64,000 nt of DNA from Hemerocallis citrina (GCA_017893485.1 CM030360.1:14248597-14312596), one strand, 5' to 3'. Shown: positions 1 to 11,106, numbered from the stretch's first letter. Program-made: numbers and translations. The notes: a model not told the origin generated them from the letters alone.

Positions 1-1296
1 CTCTACCTCATGCTGCAGTGCTAGCTGCGGGATGGGGATGTTCCTCACGATCTCTCTCTCACACAATTTCTGTAATGGCTAGGATTTTCTCATGTGCCAC
101 TTTTTCATAGATCATATATATAGCTGCAGAAAATCAGCCCTAAGAGAGTAATGAAGCTGTTGGACTCACAATCTGACCTGGTTCAGATTCATGTGTGGGC
201 CTTTGAACTTTAGTCAGCCAATTTAATCAAATTAAATTTCCAATCAATGTCAGGAGTCCAATTCTTACTTGGATCCCCAATTAAATTCATCTTATGAATT
301 TAAATCCCAATTTCGATCCATTCTAAGTGTGTGACCTTGTAGGTTCCCTTTACGTTGACAGTAATACTAAAAACATATTCTAGTATTACAAATAGTGAGC
401 GGTATCTAGCAATACATCACTGCTACTCAAGTAACGGGAATATCAATGATTAGACATAACCTAGACCAAAGTTATCTTGTAGTCTAGTCCCTTTGTCCGG
501 ATATCTTAATTGACCAATAGGCATAGAGCGTGTCACCCTTATTTAGTTCAATCTTTGGTTTCTTGATGTCCGAGTAGACTTACTAGAACAAATAAGTTCA
601 ATATCTCATATTGACTCATTTGAGCATGGCCATGCATCTTGCAGTCTCACTCAATTAAGGGGCTCATAGATATCGCTCCTGTTATGTAAGAGAGAAAAAT
701 CCTATCTAAGTTACTCACATCCCTCCGCATGATTTGTAGTATATCCAATAGTCGACTTTATAATCATCTTATTAAAGGCAACGTTTGACGATATTAAAAC
801 ATATAACTTCTCATATAGGGAACCGTAGTGACTTCAAGTGAAATGACTACATACACCATGGTCACTGTGAGAACCGCTTATGACACTCACGTAAGGATCA
901 ATGCAACGTTCTCATTGTGAGTCAGTCCAGTACATTATTACTCTAATATGTATCCTTGTGAAGACTCGATATCTCATATCCATGAGCGGTGAGATATGGT
1001 TATCAGTTTACGCACATACTAGTCTATATGCCTTATTGTTGTCCTAATTCACAATAATACTTGACTAGGGACATTTACGAATAGTGTTCTGGTTACAACC
1101 AATAGGATCTCACAATCAAGTCATGCACTTTATATCCCATGGTATTGAACCTACTATTCTAAGGAATTTATTATGTTCATTTAATCACAATAAACAACAC
1201 AATAAATAAAATGCCTCATATATAAAAAAAAATTATCATGATACAATGTAAACTAGTAATGTTAATACACAACTGTCCTCTAGGGCATAAACCACA
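1..1296 (-). mobile_element. LTR, probably Ty1/copia type, truncated by window edge
   Basis: Non-coding AT-rich sequence. Read on the minus strand from 1296 it begins TGTGGTTTATGCCCTAGAGG, which I recognise as resembling starts of plant copia-type LTRs. Protein homology to Tat-lineage pol begins immediately at 1297 in the middle of the protease-upstream region, so this LTR sits inside the gypsy element. Only one end is visible, so it may be a solo LTR or the edge of a full element lying left of the window. The superfamily is inferred from general appearance; no coding domain is present to prove it. Confidence 0.55.
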
Positions 1297-3780
1297 CGAA
1301 GATCTCGAAGGCGTTCGGCTGCCTCATTGTGATGCGTTGGTGGTCAGCCTCGGCATGGTAAACCATGAGGTCCGACGTATCCTTGTCGACAATGGGAGTT
1401 CGGTTAATATCTTTTTTCTGCCCATGTTCGAAAGCCTCAAGCTCTCCCGCGAAAGGTTGAAGCCGGCGGGGTACACACTTCATGGGTTCTTCGGCGTTTC
1501 TGTTCAAATCGAAGGAATTGTCACACTTGACATGACCACTAGTATGGCCCCGACCCTTCGGACCGAAGCAATGGACTTCATGGTGGTCAATATTAATGCC
1601 GCCTATAATGCAATCCTCGGCAGACCCGGCCTTTGCAGACTCCAGGTGATTCCCTCCGCCTATCACTTGAAACTGAAGTTTCCCATGATCATGGGGTCGG
1701 TGTTGTCCGGGGTAATCAAGAATCGGCATGATCGTGCTATATGACCGCAATGGGGGGCGGAGTCTTTTCCCTTTACACAGTCGAACTCCTCTCCGAGCGA
1801 GGCTCGGAGCCCGTAGACATGCTGGAGGAGTCTCTTTCTCCAAAGGAGACATATCCAAATGGTTCCAAGTAAGCCAATATCTGGCTCTAGACCTAAAGCT
1901 GGCAATCATCAAATGTATTTGTCGGAATGCCGACCTTTTTGCTTGGACGCCGTCTGACATGCTTGGGATTACCGAAGACATCATAATGCACAAGCTAAGC
2001 GTCTGCTCGGACTCGAAGCCGGTTCAGTAAAAGCGACGTAAGTTTGCCCCCGAAAGGTAGAAGGTGGTGAGGGGAAGAAACAGGAAAGCTCCTCTCGGCA
2101 CGTTCATAAAGGAAGTCAGATATCTGGAGCAGCTGGCCAATGTTGTGATGGTGAAAAGACGTGCGGGAAATGGAGAATCTGCATAGATTTCATAGACCTC
2201 AAAAAGGCATGTTCTAAAGATCCATTCCCTCTCCCAAACATCAATGCCCTGGTCAATGCAACCTCGGGGCACGAGCTGCTGAGCTTTATGGATGTATTTT
2301 CAAGCTACAACCAGATCAGAATGTTCCCTCCGGACATACCGAAGACCACCTTCGTGACCGACCAAGGCATTTACTGTTACCGAGTCATGCCTTTCAGGCT
2401 GAAGAAAGCCGACACAACATATCAAAGGCTCGTCAATCGGGTCTTCAAAGAGCTGATAGGCCGGAACATGGAAGTGTATGTTGGCGATATGCTCGTCAAG
2501 ATTCGTAGAGGGCAGGATCATGTCAACGACCTCGAGGCAGCTTTTGGGGTCCTGCGATCTTACAACATGAGACTCAAGCCCTCTAAATGCGCCTTCGGCA
2601 TCTCCTCGGGAAGGTTTCTCGGATTTGTGGTGAGCCAGCACGGCATCGAGGCAAACCCCGAAAAGATTCGAGCCTTACTTGACATGGCCCTTTCAAGAAA
2701 CGTCAAAGAAGTCCAAAGACTCACGGGACGACTGGCGGCCATCGGTCGTTTCCTCTCCAAGTCAGGAGAGAAGTCGTTCCCATTCTTCAAGGCCTTCTGA
2801 AGGGCGAAAATCTTTCAGTGGGAAACCTCTCAACAAAAGGTGTTTGACTAGCAGAAGGCCTACCTGGCCAACCCACCACTCCTCAGCAAGCCAGAGTCGG
2901 ACGAACACCACTTCCTCTCCCTGGTCGCCACGGAACATGCGCTCAGCGTCGTGTTAATTAGAGAGGAGGATGGGGTGCAGAAGCCCCTCTATTATGTCAG
3001 CAAGGTCTTGCACGACGTCGAGGTCCGGTCCCCCAGGACGGAAAAGATTGCCTACGCGTTGGTGATGGCTGCACGAAAACTCCGACCAAACTTTCAGGCC
3101 CAATTTGTTTGCGTCCTTATGGATCAGCCCCTCAAAGTGGTCCTCGACATGCCTGAGAACTCTGGCCGCTTAATCAAGTGGTCAATCGAGCTCAACCAGC
3201 ACGACATCAGTACCATCCTCAGACGGCCATCAAAGGCCAGGCTCTCACAGAATTCATTACAGAGTGCACCATCTCCGAATCTCTAAAAATTTGGGAGGAC
3301 ATCCCGACATGGGACGTCTATGTGGACGGATCATCATGGGAGGTAAGGAGCGGAGCTAGCATCATCCTTAGAGGCCCTAATGACTTCGTCCTCCAGTATT
3401 CTCTTCGACTCAATTTCTCGACCATAAAAAAACCGGTGGAATATGAAGCTTTGATTGCTGGACTCATACTGGCCTACCGAGCAGGGGCAAGATGAATACG
3501 GGTCGTTAGTGATTCCCAGTTCGTAGTCAATCAGATCACCGGGGAGTACAAAGCCTGCAACCTTTTGATGACCCAGTACTTGGCATGCCCAAAATAGCTC
3601 TTGGAGCTCTTCGAGCAGGAGGAGGTCTGAATTATCCCAAGATAACAAAATTTTCACGGCAACACATTGTCCAAACTCACATTTTCATCCCACGGAGGAT
3701 TAAATCGCACTGTCAAGACCTCAGGTACCGAGTCAGAGGATTAGACATTATGGTACCGAGTCAAAGCAGGACTCTAAGGC
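1297..3780 (+). pseudogene. Gypsy pol remnant: protease, RT, gRNH, aRNH
   Basis: Protease carries the motif ILVDNGSSVNIFF (about 1379-1420) and continues to about 1740, where the frame breaks. The RT-linker block with FAWTPSDM lies near 1940. The RT core runs 2240-2800 with VMVK, YNQIRMF and, at 2477-2488, YVGD in place of YVDD; loss of the second catalytic aspartate should kill polymerisation. The gRNH domain (about 2830-3220, REEDGVQKPLYYVSK) and the aRNH domain (about 3290-3600, VYVDGSS) follow in shifting frames. No integrase motif is found downstream. Several frameshifts and stops show this is not translatable. It closely matches element 2 pol at 51780-54200 in domain order. Confidence 0.85.
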
Positions 3781-4073
3781 CAAGACCTTACCCCTAAGTC
3801 ACGCCATCTTAGCACGAATAGGGTCTACTCCTGAGATCGCATCTATCTGACAAAGGCAAACAGAGAAACATCATTCTGAGCCCTATATACTTGGCTAAAG
3901 TTCAGAAAATCTCACATGACAGATCACACCAAAAATTCTAAGTCAAAAGGTTCGTCACAAAAACTCTTTTAATTACTCAAAAAATGCATTTACAAAGATG
4001 CGGTGGCTAGTCCGCGTTCGGCAGCTACAAAATACGAAGAGAAAAGAGGAGGAAAAGGAAATAACAAATGCTA

Positions 4074-6283
4074 CTACTGGCCAACCTTTTCTTCGGCAGG
4101 CATCTCAGCGTTGGGGTCGGTCGTCGCAACGTCCTCGTCACCACCACTTGTAGGGAGTCGGTGGGTGTTCAGACAGCTCCATGTCATAATGAAACTAACT
4201 AAGATCCAACTCTGGGTGGTAGTACTTAACGTGCCTGATCAGCAGGGCGTAGACCTCATCCTGGGCCGCGATGACTTTATCAATGCCAATCCTGCTTCAC
4301 CTTTCTTACTTGCTTCTCGGCCCTCCTTCCTCAGTTCGCCCTCCCTCTTCATGCTGGCGTCAGCCTGATTAGCCATCTCGGCCTAGAGGGCCTGGTTGCT
4401 GGCCTCGATCGCCAGTTGCACTATCTTGAGATCCTTCATCTCAAGCTCATTGCGCTGAGCGTTCCTCACCTCCTTCCTCAGCTCCTGGTGGTGCAGCTTA
4501 ATCAGCTGAGTGCCCACCATATAAGCCTACAACCGAGGGAGTCAGACTTGAAGAAAACATGTATGATAAACAAACCACAAAAGAGGCAGAACAGAGCAAG
4601 GGTTACCTGCATGTTCGCCAGAGCCCATTTCATGTAGCTGGATTCTATGGTGTTGCACTCCTGGGCCTTCTGGTCCCGAGGTGGGTCGAGCTTCTCAACC
4701 ACCTCGATGGCCACGAGACCCTCTGACAAGTTGTCCCCTACTCGAACTTCCCAGTTCGGGGCCTATGGTAGGAGCCCCGCATCTCCAATGATCGCCTCAA
4801 TTGCTGGAGCGATTGGGGGGAGGCCACTCTTCACCACCTCAGTAACCTTCAGGCTATTGGAGCCTGGCCCCGACCTGGAGGCCTTCTGCTTCTTCAGCGT
4901 CGGGTGGAAAGGTTCCTCTGAAACCCCCTTAGAGGGGACCTTCCAATGCTTCCGCTGTTCGGCCCGTTCGGCCTTCTCTTATTCAACAGCGCCCTCCTTG
5001 CAGCGATCTCCGAGTCGTCCATATCTGCAAAAAGAGAAGCGTATAAGAGGAAGGGAAATACTTGAATGAAAATTAGACAAAAGACATACTGGAAGGAGTG
5101 GGGCTCAGTCCGAGTGGGGCTCCATCCGATCCGAGCCAGATGCTTCTCCTGTCACATTCGACCAACCAATGCTGTTGCCCGAACATATCCGCTCAACATC
5201 TGCCCACTCCTCGGCTGTCAAATCGGACCTGCCATGGCCCTTAAGGTTGGGCTTATAAAAACTCCACGTCGTGGGTATCACTCAGGGTGTCTAGCTTCGA
5301 ACGACGAAATATTTCTCCTTCCATCCCTTTATGGAGTCCGGATGCCCGTGTACAACCCTCCTCCCTCTACGAGGCGAGATGTAATAGATCCCTTCATACT
5401 CGCCGGACGAGATAATACCCAAGACCGCTCGGAAGTATTTCAGTCTCAGGGGCACGCCCCCTTCTTAACAAAGAAGCATAAGGCACACACGCTGCTTCCA
5501 AGAGTTGGGCCTGTATTGCATTGGACTCAACGACGCCCAGTTCAGAACCCTCTTGACGAATGGGTGGAGTGGCAACCGCAAGCTCGAGCAAAATGCATCC
5601 ACCGGAAACATAGAGAAGCAAGAGGCCAAGTTATCCGTGGGGCGGAGCCCAGGGATGGGTATCAACAGCTCGTACTCTTGACCAATAAAGTAGTTGGCTC
5701 GGATAACCGGAAGGTCTTCCGCGGTCAGTATAGTTGGCGCTTTGTCCATGGAGATTTTCTATCGACCAAGCGAGGACGGTTGCAATCCGTACCGGACCAA
5801 CTCCTCGACATCGCACAGGTACATTCTAATGGATCCCGGTTGTATGGTGAAGGGGACATCGAGTCTAACTTCAGGAACTGTCTCGTCCGGGCTGTCCAGT
5901 AGGATCCACTTCGTTTTCTTTCGTCGGACACGATGACCCCTCGGGGGAGAGGGCGTTGCCAAAGGGCGCAGATTTTCATCTTCTGTCGAGGGGTCGTCCT
6001 TGGCTTCCTCGTCCCCTTCGACGACTTCAACTCTTCCATCATCCCCCACTCCCTTAATTATCTCATCCTCCTCCACATTACCAACAACTTCCTCCTCGTT
6101 GCCCTCTGCCTTGTGCATGTTCCCTTCTGAGTCGCTCGACTCTACTATGAAGGGCTTTCTGCTGCGGAGCAGCGTGACTTCATAAACCATCTCCACTGTT
6201 TCCCAAGACGTTGAGTCAGAGAGACGTAGGTCTTCATCCCGACCCGAGGTGGTGGCGGACGAACCAGACTAAGCCCTCGACAT
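4074..6283 (-). pseudogene. Antisense extra gene of Tat element 1 (PF04195-like, coiled coil)
   Basis: Minus-strand gene inside the 3' third of element 1. The start at 6283 (MSRA then TAG) aligns with MDRAQ in element 2, so the stop looks like CAG to TAG. An acidic, Ser-rich N-terminus with RSRKPFIVESSDSEG is followed by a globular block with FPVDAF, LPLHPFVKRVLNWASL and YRPNSWKQ, which I recognise as the putative gypsy-type transposon domain (PF04195). An intron near 5090-5020 ends at TTTTTGCAG before DMDDSEIAARRAL. A second intron begins at 4606 (GTAACC) after LANMQ and ends near 4530. The last exon is a heptad-rich coiled coil ending at a stop at 4074-4076. Intron positions match element 2. 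Multiple frame breaks make it a pseudogene. Confidence 0.7.
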
Positions 6284-6416
6284 AATGGAAAATACTAACC
6301 TGTTTCAAATGCTGGAAAGTTGCCGAAAAAGATCGCCGCCAGTAATAGAACAGTGCTAGAAAGCAAACTTTGGATCTTGGAGAAAGAGAGCAAAGGTGAA
6401 AATGAGGAGAGGGTGG

Positions 6417-6428
6417 GGGATATATAGT
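6417..6428 (-). promoter_or_regulatory. TATA box of the antisense gene, element 1
   Basis: The minus strand reads ACTATATATCC about 140 bases upstream of the antisense ATG at 6283. The corresponding place in element 2 also has a TATA box, which supports a real minus-strand promoter. Confidence 0.5.
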
Positions 6429-6616
6429 GAAACCATCGACTCATCGAAATCCTCAAATATGACATCATCATTTCACTGTGTCACCACAGGAATGGCCCAC
6501 ATATAGATCAATTTCTCTCCAAGTTTGAAATGCTCGAGCCTCGGCATGCACCTCGGGTACACCAAACACAGAAACAATGTTTCGGCTGGTCATGAATGCC
6601 ACCTGGCTTGATGCTC

Positions 6617-7072
6617 GGCATTAATCTCGAGTAGGCACCTAGCATTTTCCCAAAATTGCCTCAAAAGCAAGGTCACCTGGCTCAACACTCGGCATGGATC
6701 TTGAGCAGGCACCCAGCATTTTCACAAAATTGCCTAAAAAGCAAGGCCACCTGGATTAACGCTCGGCATGGATATCAAGCAGGCACCCAACATTTCCACT
6801 AAAATTTCCTCAAAAGCAAGGCTACCTGGCTCAACGCTCGGCATGGATCTCGAGCAGGCACCCAGCATTTCCAACAAATTGCCTCAAAAGCAAGGCCACC
6901 TGGCTCGAAGTTCGGCATGAATGTCGAGCAGGTACCCAGTATTTCTATAAAATTGCCTCAAAAGCAAGGCCACCTGGTTCGACGCTCGGCATGGATCTCG
7001 AGGCGGCACCCAACATTTTCACAAAATTGCCTAAAAATAAGGCCACCTGGCTCGACGCTTGGCATGGATCTC
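6617..7072 (+). repeat. 74-bp tandem repeat in element 1 3' region
   Basis: Six units of 73-75 bp start at 6617, 6691, 6765, 6840, 6914 and 6988, each beginning GGCATGGATCTCGAG or a variant and containing GCAAGGCCACCTGG. A degenerate unit lies upstream from about 6541. The array passes directly into the 85-bp array. Confidence 0.9.
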
Positions 7073-7990
7073 GAGCATCACCACAACTTCCTCTCATAAA
7101 ATGCCTCTATCGAGGCACTCGGCACCGACCCCAAGCCTGGAGCTCGGCATGAACCTCGAGCATCGATGCAGCTTCTTCTCACAAAATGCTTCAAATCGAG
7201 GCGCTTGGTACTGACCCCAAGTTCGCAGCTCGGTATAAACCTCGAGCAATGATGCAGGTTTCTCTCATGAAATGCATCTATCAAGGCACTCGGTGCCGAC
7301 CCCAAGCTCGGAGCTCGGCATAAACCTCCAGCATCGATGAAGCTTTCTCTCACGAAATGTCTCTATCGAGGCGCTCGGCGCCGACCATAAGCTCGGTGCT
7401 CGGCATGAACCTCGAGCATCGATGCAGCTTCTTCTCACGAAATGCCTATCGATGCGCCCGGCGCTGATCCCAAGCTCGGAGCTCGGTGTGAACCTTGAGC
7501 ATCGATGCAGCTTTCTCTCACGAAATGCCTCTATCGAGGCCCTCGGTGTCGACCCCTAAGCTCGGTGCTCAGCATAAAGCTCGAGCATCGATGCTGTTTT
7601 CTCTTACAAAATGTCACCGACCCCAAGCTCGGAGCTCGGCATGAACCTCGACCATCGATGCAGCTTTCTCTCACGAAATGCCTTTATCGAGGTGCGAGGC
7701 GCTAACCCCAAGCTCGGCGCTCGACATGAATCTCGAGCATCGATGCAGCTTTCTCTCACACAATGCCTCTATCGAGGCGCTAGGCATGAACCTCGAGCAT
7801 CGACACAGCTTCTTCTCATGAAATGCCTCTATCGAGGTTCTCGGCGCCGACCCCAAGCTCAGAGCTCGGCATGAACCTCGAGATGCAGCTTTCTCTCACG
7901 AAATGCCTCTGTCGAGGCTCTGGGCGCCAACCCCAAGCTCGGTGCTCGGCATGAACCTCGAGCATCACCACAGCTTCCCTCAAAAAATGT
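7073..7990 (+). repeat. 85-bp tandem repeat in element 1 3' region
   Basis: About eleven units of roughly 85 bp (starts near 7073, 7158, 7243, 7329, 7414 and onward), each containing GAGCATCGATGCAGCTT, AAATGCCTCTATCGAGG and AGCTCGGCATGAACCTCGAG. Some units are shortened. The phrase CTCGGCATG...CTCGAG is shared with the 74-bp array, so one array probably seeded the other. Confidence 0.9.
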
Positions 7991-8205
7991 CTCGCTCGGC
8001 TTGCTCGGCCTAGACCCTCCTGGCTAGATGCTCGGCACCGACCACTCGTCCTCGCTGCTCGGTACGGACTTCTTATACTATGCTCGGCTAGGCGCGGACC
8101 CCAAACTCTTCATAAGGACTCACCAGCTCATCTTCGCAAAACACTTCCCTCCACTCTTCTCACAAGGACAAACTACTCCTCCACGGCTTGTGCACACAGC
8201 CCTCC

Positions 8206-8218
8206 AGGAGTGGGGGCT
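8206..8218 (+). other. Polypurine tract, element 1
   Basis: AGGAGTGGGGGCT lies just before the 3' LTR and is nearly identical to the tract of element 2 (61082-61095). This is the plus-strand primer site for reverse transcription. Confidence 0.8.
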
Positions 8219-8220
8219 TA

Positions 8221-8643
8221 TGATGTGATATGGGTGACGTAGCCCAATCAGGGCCGTTAGATCTCCTCATATTTCACCATTCTCAGATCATCAGGTCAGC
8301 AGATCCAACGGGTCTGACCCGGCCCATTAGGGTCAGATACCTGTTTGCCCCTGCCTGTAAATACCAGACCTCATCCTCACTTTGAAAGGTAATCAAAATT
8401 TCTCCACCTAAACCGTAGCTGCTCAGTCTCTTTTTCAGTAACTGACTAGATCGTCGGAGGGTCTGTTGCCAAGATTTCTTCTGGTGTTTTTTGGCCTTTT
8501 GCAGTTATTACGGCCGTCTGAGTTCTAGCAGCTCATCCGAACCGACCTCCAAAAACCGATCCGAGCTGAGGTCAAGATCTGTACCTTTTACAAATTACAA
8601 TAACTCACACATGTTGCTCACTCACCGAAAATCAGCAACATCA
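8221..8643 (+). mobile_element. 3' LTR of Tat element 1
   Basis: Begins TGATGTGATATGGG right after the polypurine tract and ends ...CAACATCA. It shares with the element 2 LTR the block TAAATACCAGACC (promoter area) and GACTAGATCGTCGGAGGG, but is only about 423 bp against 757 bp, so the two elements belong to different subfamilies. Confidence 0.75.
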
Positions 8644-9060
8644 ACTAGTATAAGACAGTCGAGTAAAAGTAAGGTCTTCCATTCATTTTTTTAATCCTTT
8701 TTCTTTACTTGCACGAGACTTGAGTTCAGTAAGTTAATCAGCTGATGCACTGGGCAATTACTTTAGTTGAATAGAAGGGTTAACGCCTTTTAGCATGACA
8801 GAAGCACGATGTGGACTTGACTTGAAACTGATTGTGAAGTTTGACTTAAAAGTTTGGATCCGAAGTCAGATCCGAGTCTAACATGGATCCAAAATTCCAA
8901 ACGTGGGGACACTATGCGCTTCAATTTTCGCGCTCTTGAATTTTTTATTAAAAAAAATTTTTAAAAAAGAGCCCAGCTGTACAGCTGAGTGACATGCAGA
9001 TAGCCAGAACACGTTTACTATATCTCACCCTCGCAGTCACACCGTACCAAACTAACAGTG
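8644..9060. other. Intergenic spacer upstream of the DUF688-like gene
   Basis: Low-complexity AT-rich DNA without coding capacity or recognisable repeats. It separates the gypsy LTR from the promoter of the DUF688-like gene, so retrotransposon LTR sequence ends about 450 bp from the TATA box. Confidence 0.6.
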
Positions 9061-9088
9061 TTTCTTTCCCACCCTTCCTCTAATCTAG

Positions 9089-9100
9089 TATATATAAATA
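9089..9100 (+). promoter_or_regulatory. TATA box of the DUF688-like gene
   Basis: TATATATAAATA lies about 40-50 bases before the preferred ATG at 9139. It excludes the in-frame ATG at 9058 as the start, because that lies upstream of the TATA box. Confidence 0.6.
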
Positions 9101-9138
9101 CACATGAAGAATCAAGGAAAAAAAAAGGACCACCAACA

Positions 9139-9648
9139 ATGGCGACTCATCCACTGCCCGGTCAGCTCCGTCGATCCAGATCCACATCCACGTCATCATC
9201 GTCTTCGACAATCTCGTCTTCATTTTCTCCGTTCCACCCTTCTTCTTCTTCCTCGGCTTTAATCCCGTTCAAATGGGAGCGCACCCCCGGAATCCCCAAA
9301 ACGCCCCTCAGGAAACCCCCAAATGCCCGCCGTGTCCCAGCCCTCCCTCTCCCTCCTCCTCTCAGAACCAACTCCGACAAAGTCGCTAGAGTTGCTGACG
9401 TGGACCCCTTTGCCGCAGCCATCGTTGAGTGCGTCAAGGACCCGACGGTTGAGGAGGCGGCGGTGGCGGTGAATGGCGGCGGAGGAGGGCGGAGGCGGAT
9501 TGGGCTGGGGCTCGGGTTTGGGTTGTTGGATCGGTACGGATCGTGTAAAACCTCGTGCGCAGTATCTGAATGCATGAGGGTACTGAACCGTGAACCGACG
9601 GTTCGGGTGAGGAAGCCGGGTCGGGTACGGATTGGGATAATTAAGTGA
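9139..9648 (+). CDS. DUF688-like small plant protein (single exon)
   Basis: A 169-residue protein starting MATHPLPGQLRRSRS. The start sits in a strong plant context (CAACAATGGCG) just downstream of a TATA box. A serine-rich, probably disordered segment (residues about 14-50) is followed by PFKWERTPGIPK (about 55-67), the hallmark of plant DUF688 proteins, then proline-rich sequence, a short DPFAAAIVECVK helix, a glycine-rich stretch and a C-terminal block with SCAVSECMRVLNREP. The biochemical function of the family is not known to me. The frame is open with no lesions and the third-codon positions are GC-rich, unlike the AT-rich flanks, so I take it as a functional host gene. A MITE target duplication begins 18 bases after the stop. 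Confidence 0.85.
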   Translation: MATHPLPGQLRRSRSTSTSSSSSTISSSFSPFHPSSSSSALIPFKWERTPGIPKTPLRKPPNARRVPALPLPPPLRTNSDKVARVADVDPFAAAIVECVKDPTVEEAAVAVNGGGGGRRRIGLGLGFGLLDRYGSCKTSCAVSECMRVLNREPTVRVRKPGRVRIGIIK

Positions 9649-9674
9649 GGAAAAATGGGTATATATTAGATAAA

Positions 9675-10025
9675 GGGTAAATTTCAATTAATTAATCCTA
9701 GTGTAGTTTATACCTTTGGCAGTTTATGATATGAAGTATTTCTTTTAGCAATTAACCATGTTGAAGTTATATTTTTTTGGCGTTTTGATCTACTCCGTTT
9801 ATTTTGAGCAGTTTTTTACGCTGAAATGTCTAAAATATATTTCTATTATTTCAGAGTAATTGTGATTTTTCTTGACATGCCATAAAGGCATTTTAAATAT
9901 TTTACAACAAAAATTGTTCAAAATAGGCGGGGTAGGAAAAAAAAAAAGGTTAATTGCTAATAAAAACTTAAGTATGGTAAACTGCCTAAATGAATAAAGT
10001 ACAGTAGGGTTAACTGAAATTACCC
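9675..10025. mobile_element. MULE-type MITE with 9-bp TSD
   Basis: A 351-bp fold-back element whose arms of about 85 bp start GGGTAAATTTCAATTAA and, from the right end, GGGTAATTTCAGTTAA. The direct repeat TTAGATAAA lies on both sides (9666-9674 and 10026-10034). A 9-bp duplication with long terminal inverted repeats is typical of Mutator-like MITEs. It lies in the likely 3' UTR or terminator region of the DUF688-like gene. Confidence 0.85.
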
Positions 10026-10250
10026 TTAGATAAATGATACTACTATATTTTATGATAATAAGATTGACGTGTTGTTTGTAAATTAAAAATGTGAAATTGG
10101 ATGGGGGAATGGAATTATTATGTTGATGTTGTTGCTAATGCTGACTTTGTTGGTGGTTGCATTACATTGCATTGTACCATATACAGCGAAGATTATATAT
10201 ATATTTATTTATATATGAGGTTTATATATTATTATTGGTGTATCTTATTT

Positions 10251-11106
10251 GATTTTTTTTTTATATGCCACTTTTCGAAATTATTTACAGAAATAAGATA
10301 TTTGTCAAAATATTTGTGCTCGTGAACTCAACAACTAAACTCGCCGTTCCCAACAGCGAGTTTAGTTGTTATATAGTTGCCGTTGAAACACAGCGAGTGT
10401 AGCTTTTCTTTTTTAGAAACTCGTCGTTCGCAACACCGAGTTTAGTTCAAAATTTTTAATGAAGACTTGTCGTTCCCAATACAAGGACATTTATACTAGA
10501 TTCGTTGTTGAGAATAACAAGTTGAGACTCGCCGTTCCCAACATCGAGGACATTAGACTCGCTGTTGGGAAAGACATGTTTAGTTTGTTTGTTTTTTTTT
10601 TTCGAAGACTCGCCGTTCCCAACGATGAGAACATTTACATTAGATTCGCTGTTGGGAATGACGGGTTTAGTTCAAAAAAAAATTCTATCGAGTTTTTTTC
10701 TTTCAAAAATTCACTAAGTCCAACAGAATATTTCACTCTCTGTGAAATCCCTTACATCCTCGCCGTTCTCAACAGCAAGTCTACTATAAATATCCTCGCC
10801 GTTGGGAATGACAAGTCTTCAATGAAAATTTTAAATTAAATTCGCTATTTCCAATAACGAGTCAAGTGTAAATGTTCTCGCTGTTGGGAACGAGTCATCA
10901 TTTAAAATTTTGAACTGAACTCATTATTGGGAACAATGAGTTTTTCAAAATTAGCACAAACTCGCCGTGTCCTAATGGCGAGAATGAAATAACTAAACTC
11001 GTCGTTGAGAACAACAAGTTTAGTTGTTGAGTTCTCAAGCACAAATACTTTTGTAACTGTCATCTTTCTGCAAATAGTTTCCAAAGTGGCATATTAAAAA
11101 AAGATT
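10251..11106. mobile_element. Fold-back element built from short hairpin units
   Basis: Long inverted arms: the left one (ATATGCCACTTTTCGAAA to about 10370) pairs with the right one (about 10990-11095, ending TTTCCAAAGTGGCATAT). The interior is filled with alternating short inverted units of the type CTCGCCGTTCCCAAC and GTTGGGAA..GCGAG, spaced every 30-70 bp. No transposase is present and no clear target duplication was found. Superfamily unknown. Confidence 0.7.

Larger units (their letters stand above)
1297..8643 (+). mobile_element. Defective Tat-lineage Ty3/gypsy element (element 1), 5' truncated, integrase deleted
   Basis: Contains in order protease, RT, gRNH and aRNH remnants (1297-3780), an antisense gene (6283-4074), two tandem-repeat arrays (6617-7990), a polypurine tract (8206-8218) and a 3' LTR (8221-8643). 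Compared with the more complete element at 49250-61854, sequence jumps from the aRNH domain to the antisense-gene 3' end near 3780-3990, so integrase and the adjoining spacer (about 2 kb) are missing. The 5' LTR and gag lie beyond the interrupting LTR and the window start. Dual RNase H and the antisense gene place it in the Tat clade, near Retand-type elements. Confidence 0.85.

Noticed and set aside
4416..5902. Plus-strand open frames in the antisense region of element 1
   Set aside because: Shadows of the minus-strand antisense gene, which has the domain homology and splice sites.
9058..9138. Upstream in-frame ATG extending the DUF688-like protein by 27 residues
   Set aside because: It lies upstream of the TATA box at 9089-9100, and the ATG at 9139 has the better context.
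9162..9687. Minus-strand open frames opposite the DUF688-like gene
   Set aside because: Shadows of a GC-rich coding exon; no domain and no promoter.
10459..10839. 126-residue open frame in the fold-back element
   Set aside because: Repeated RLAVPN/ILAVGN text simply reflects the repeated hairpin units.
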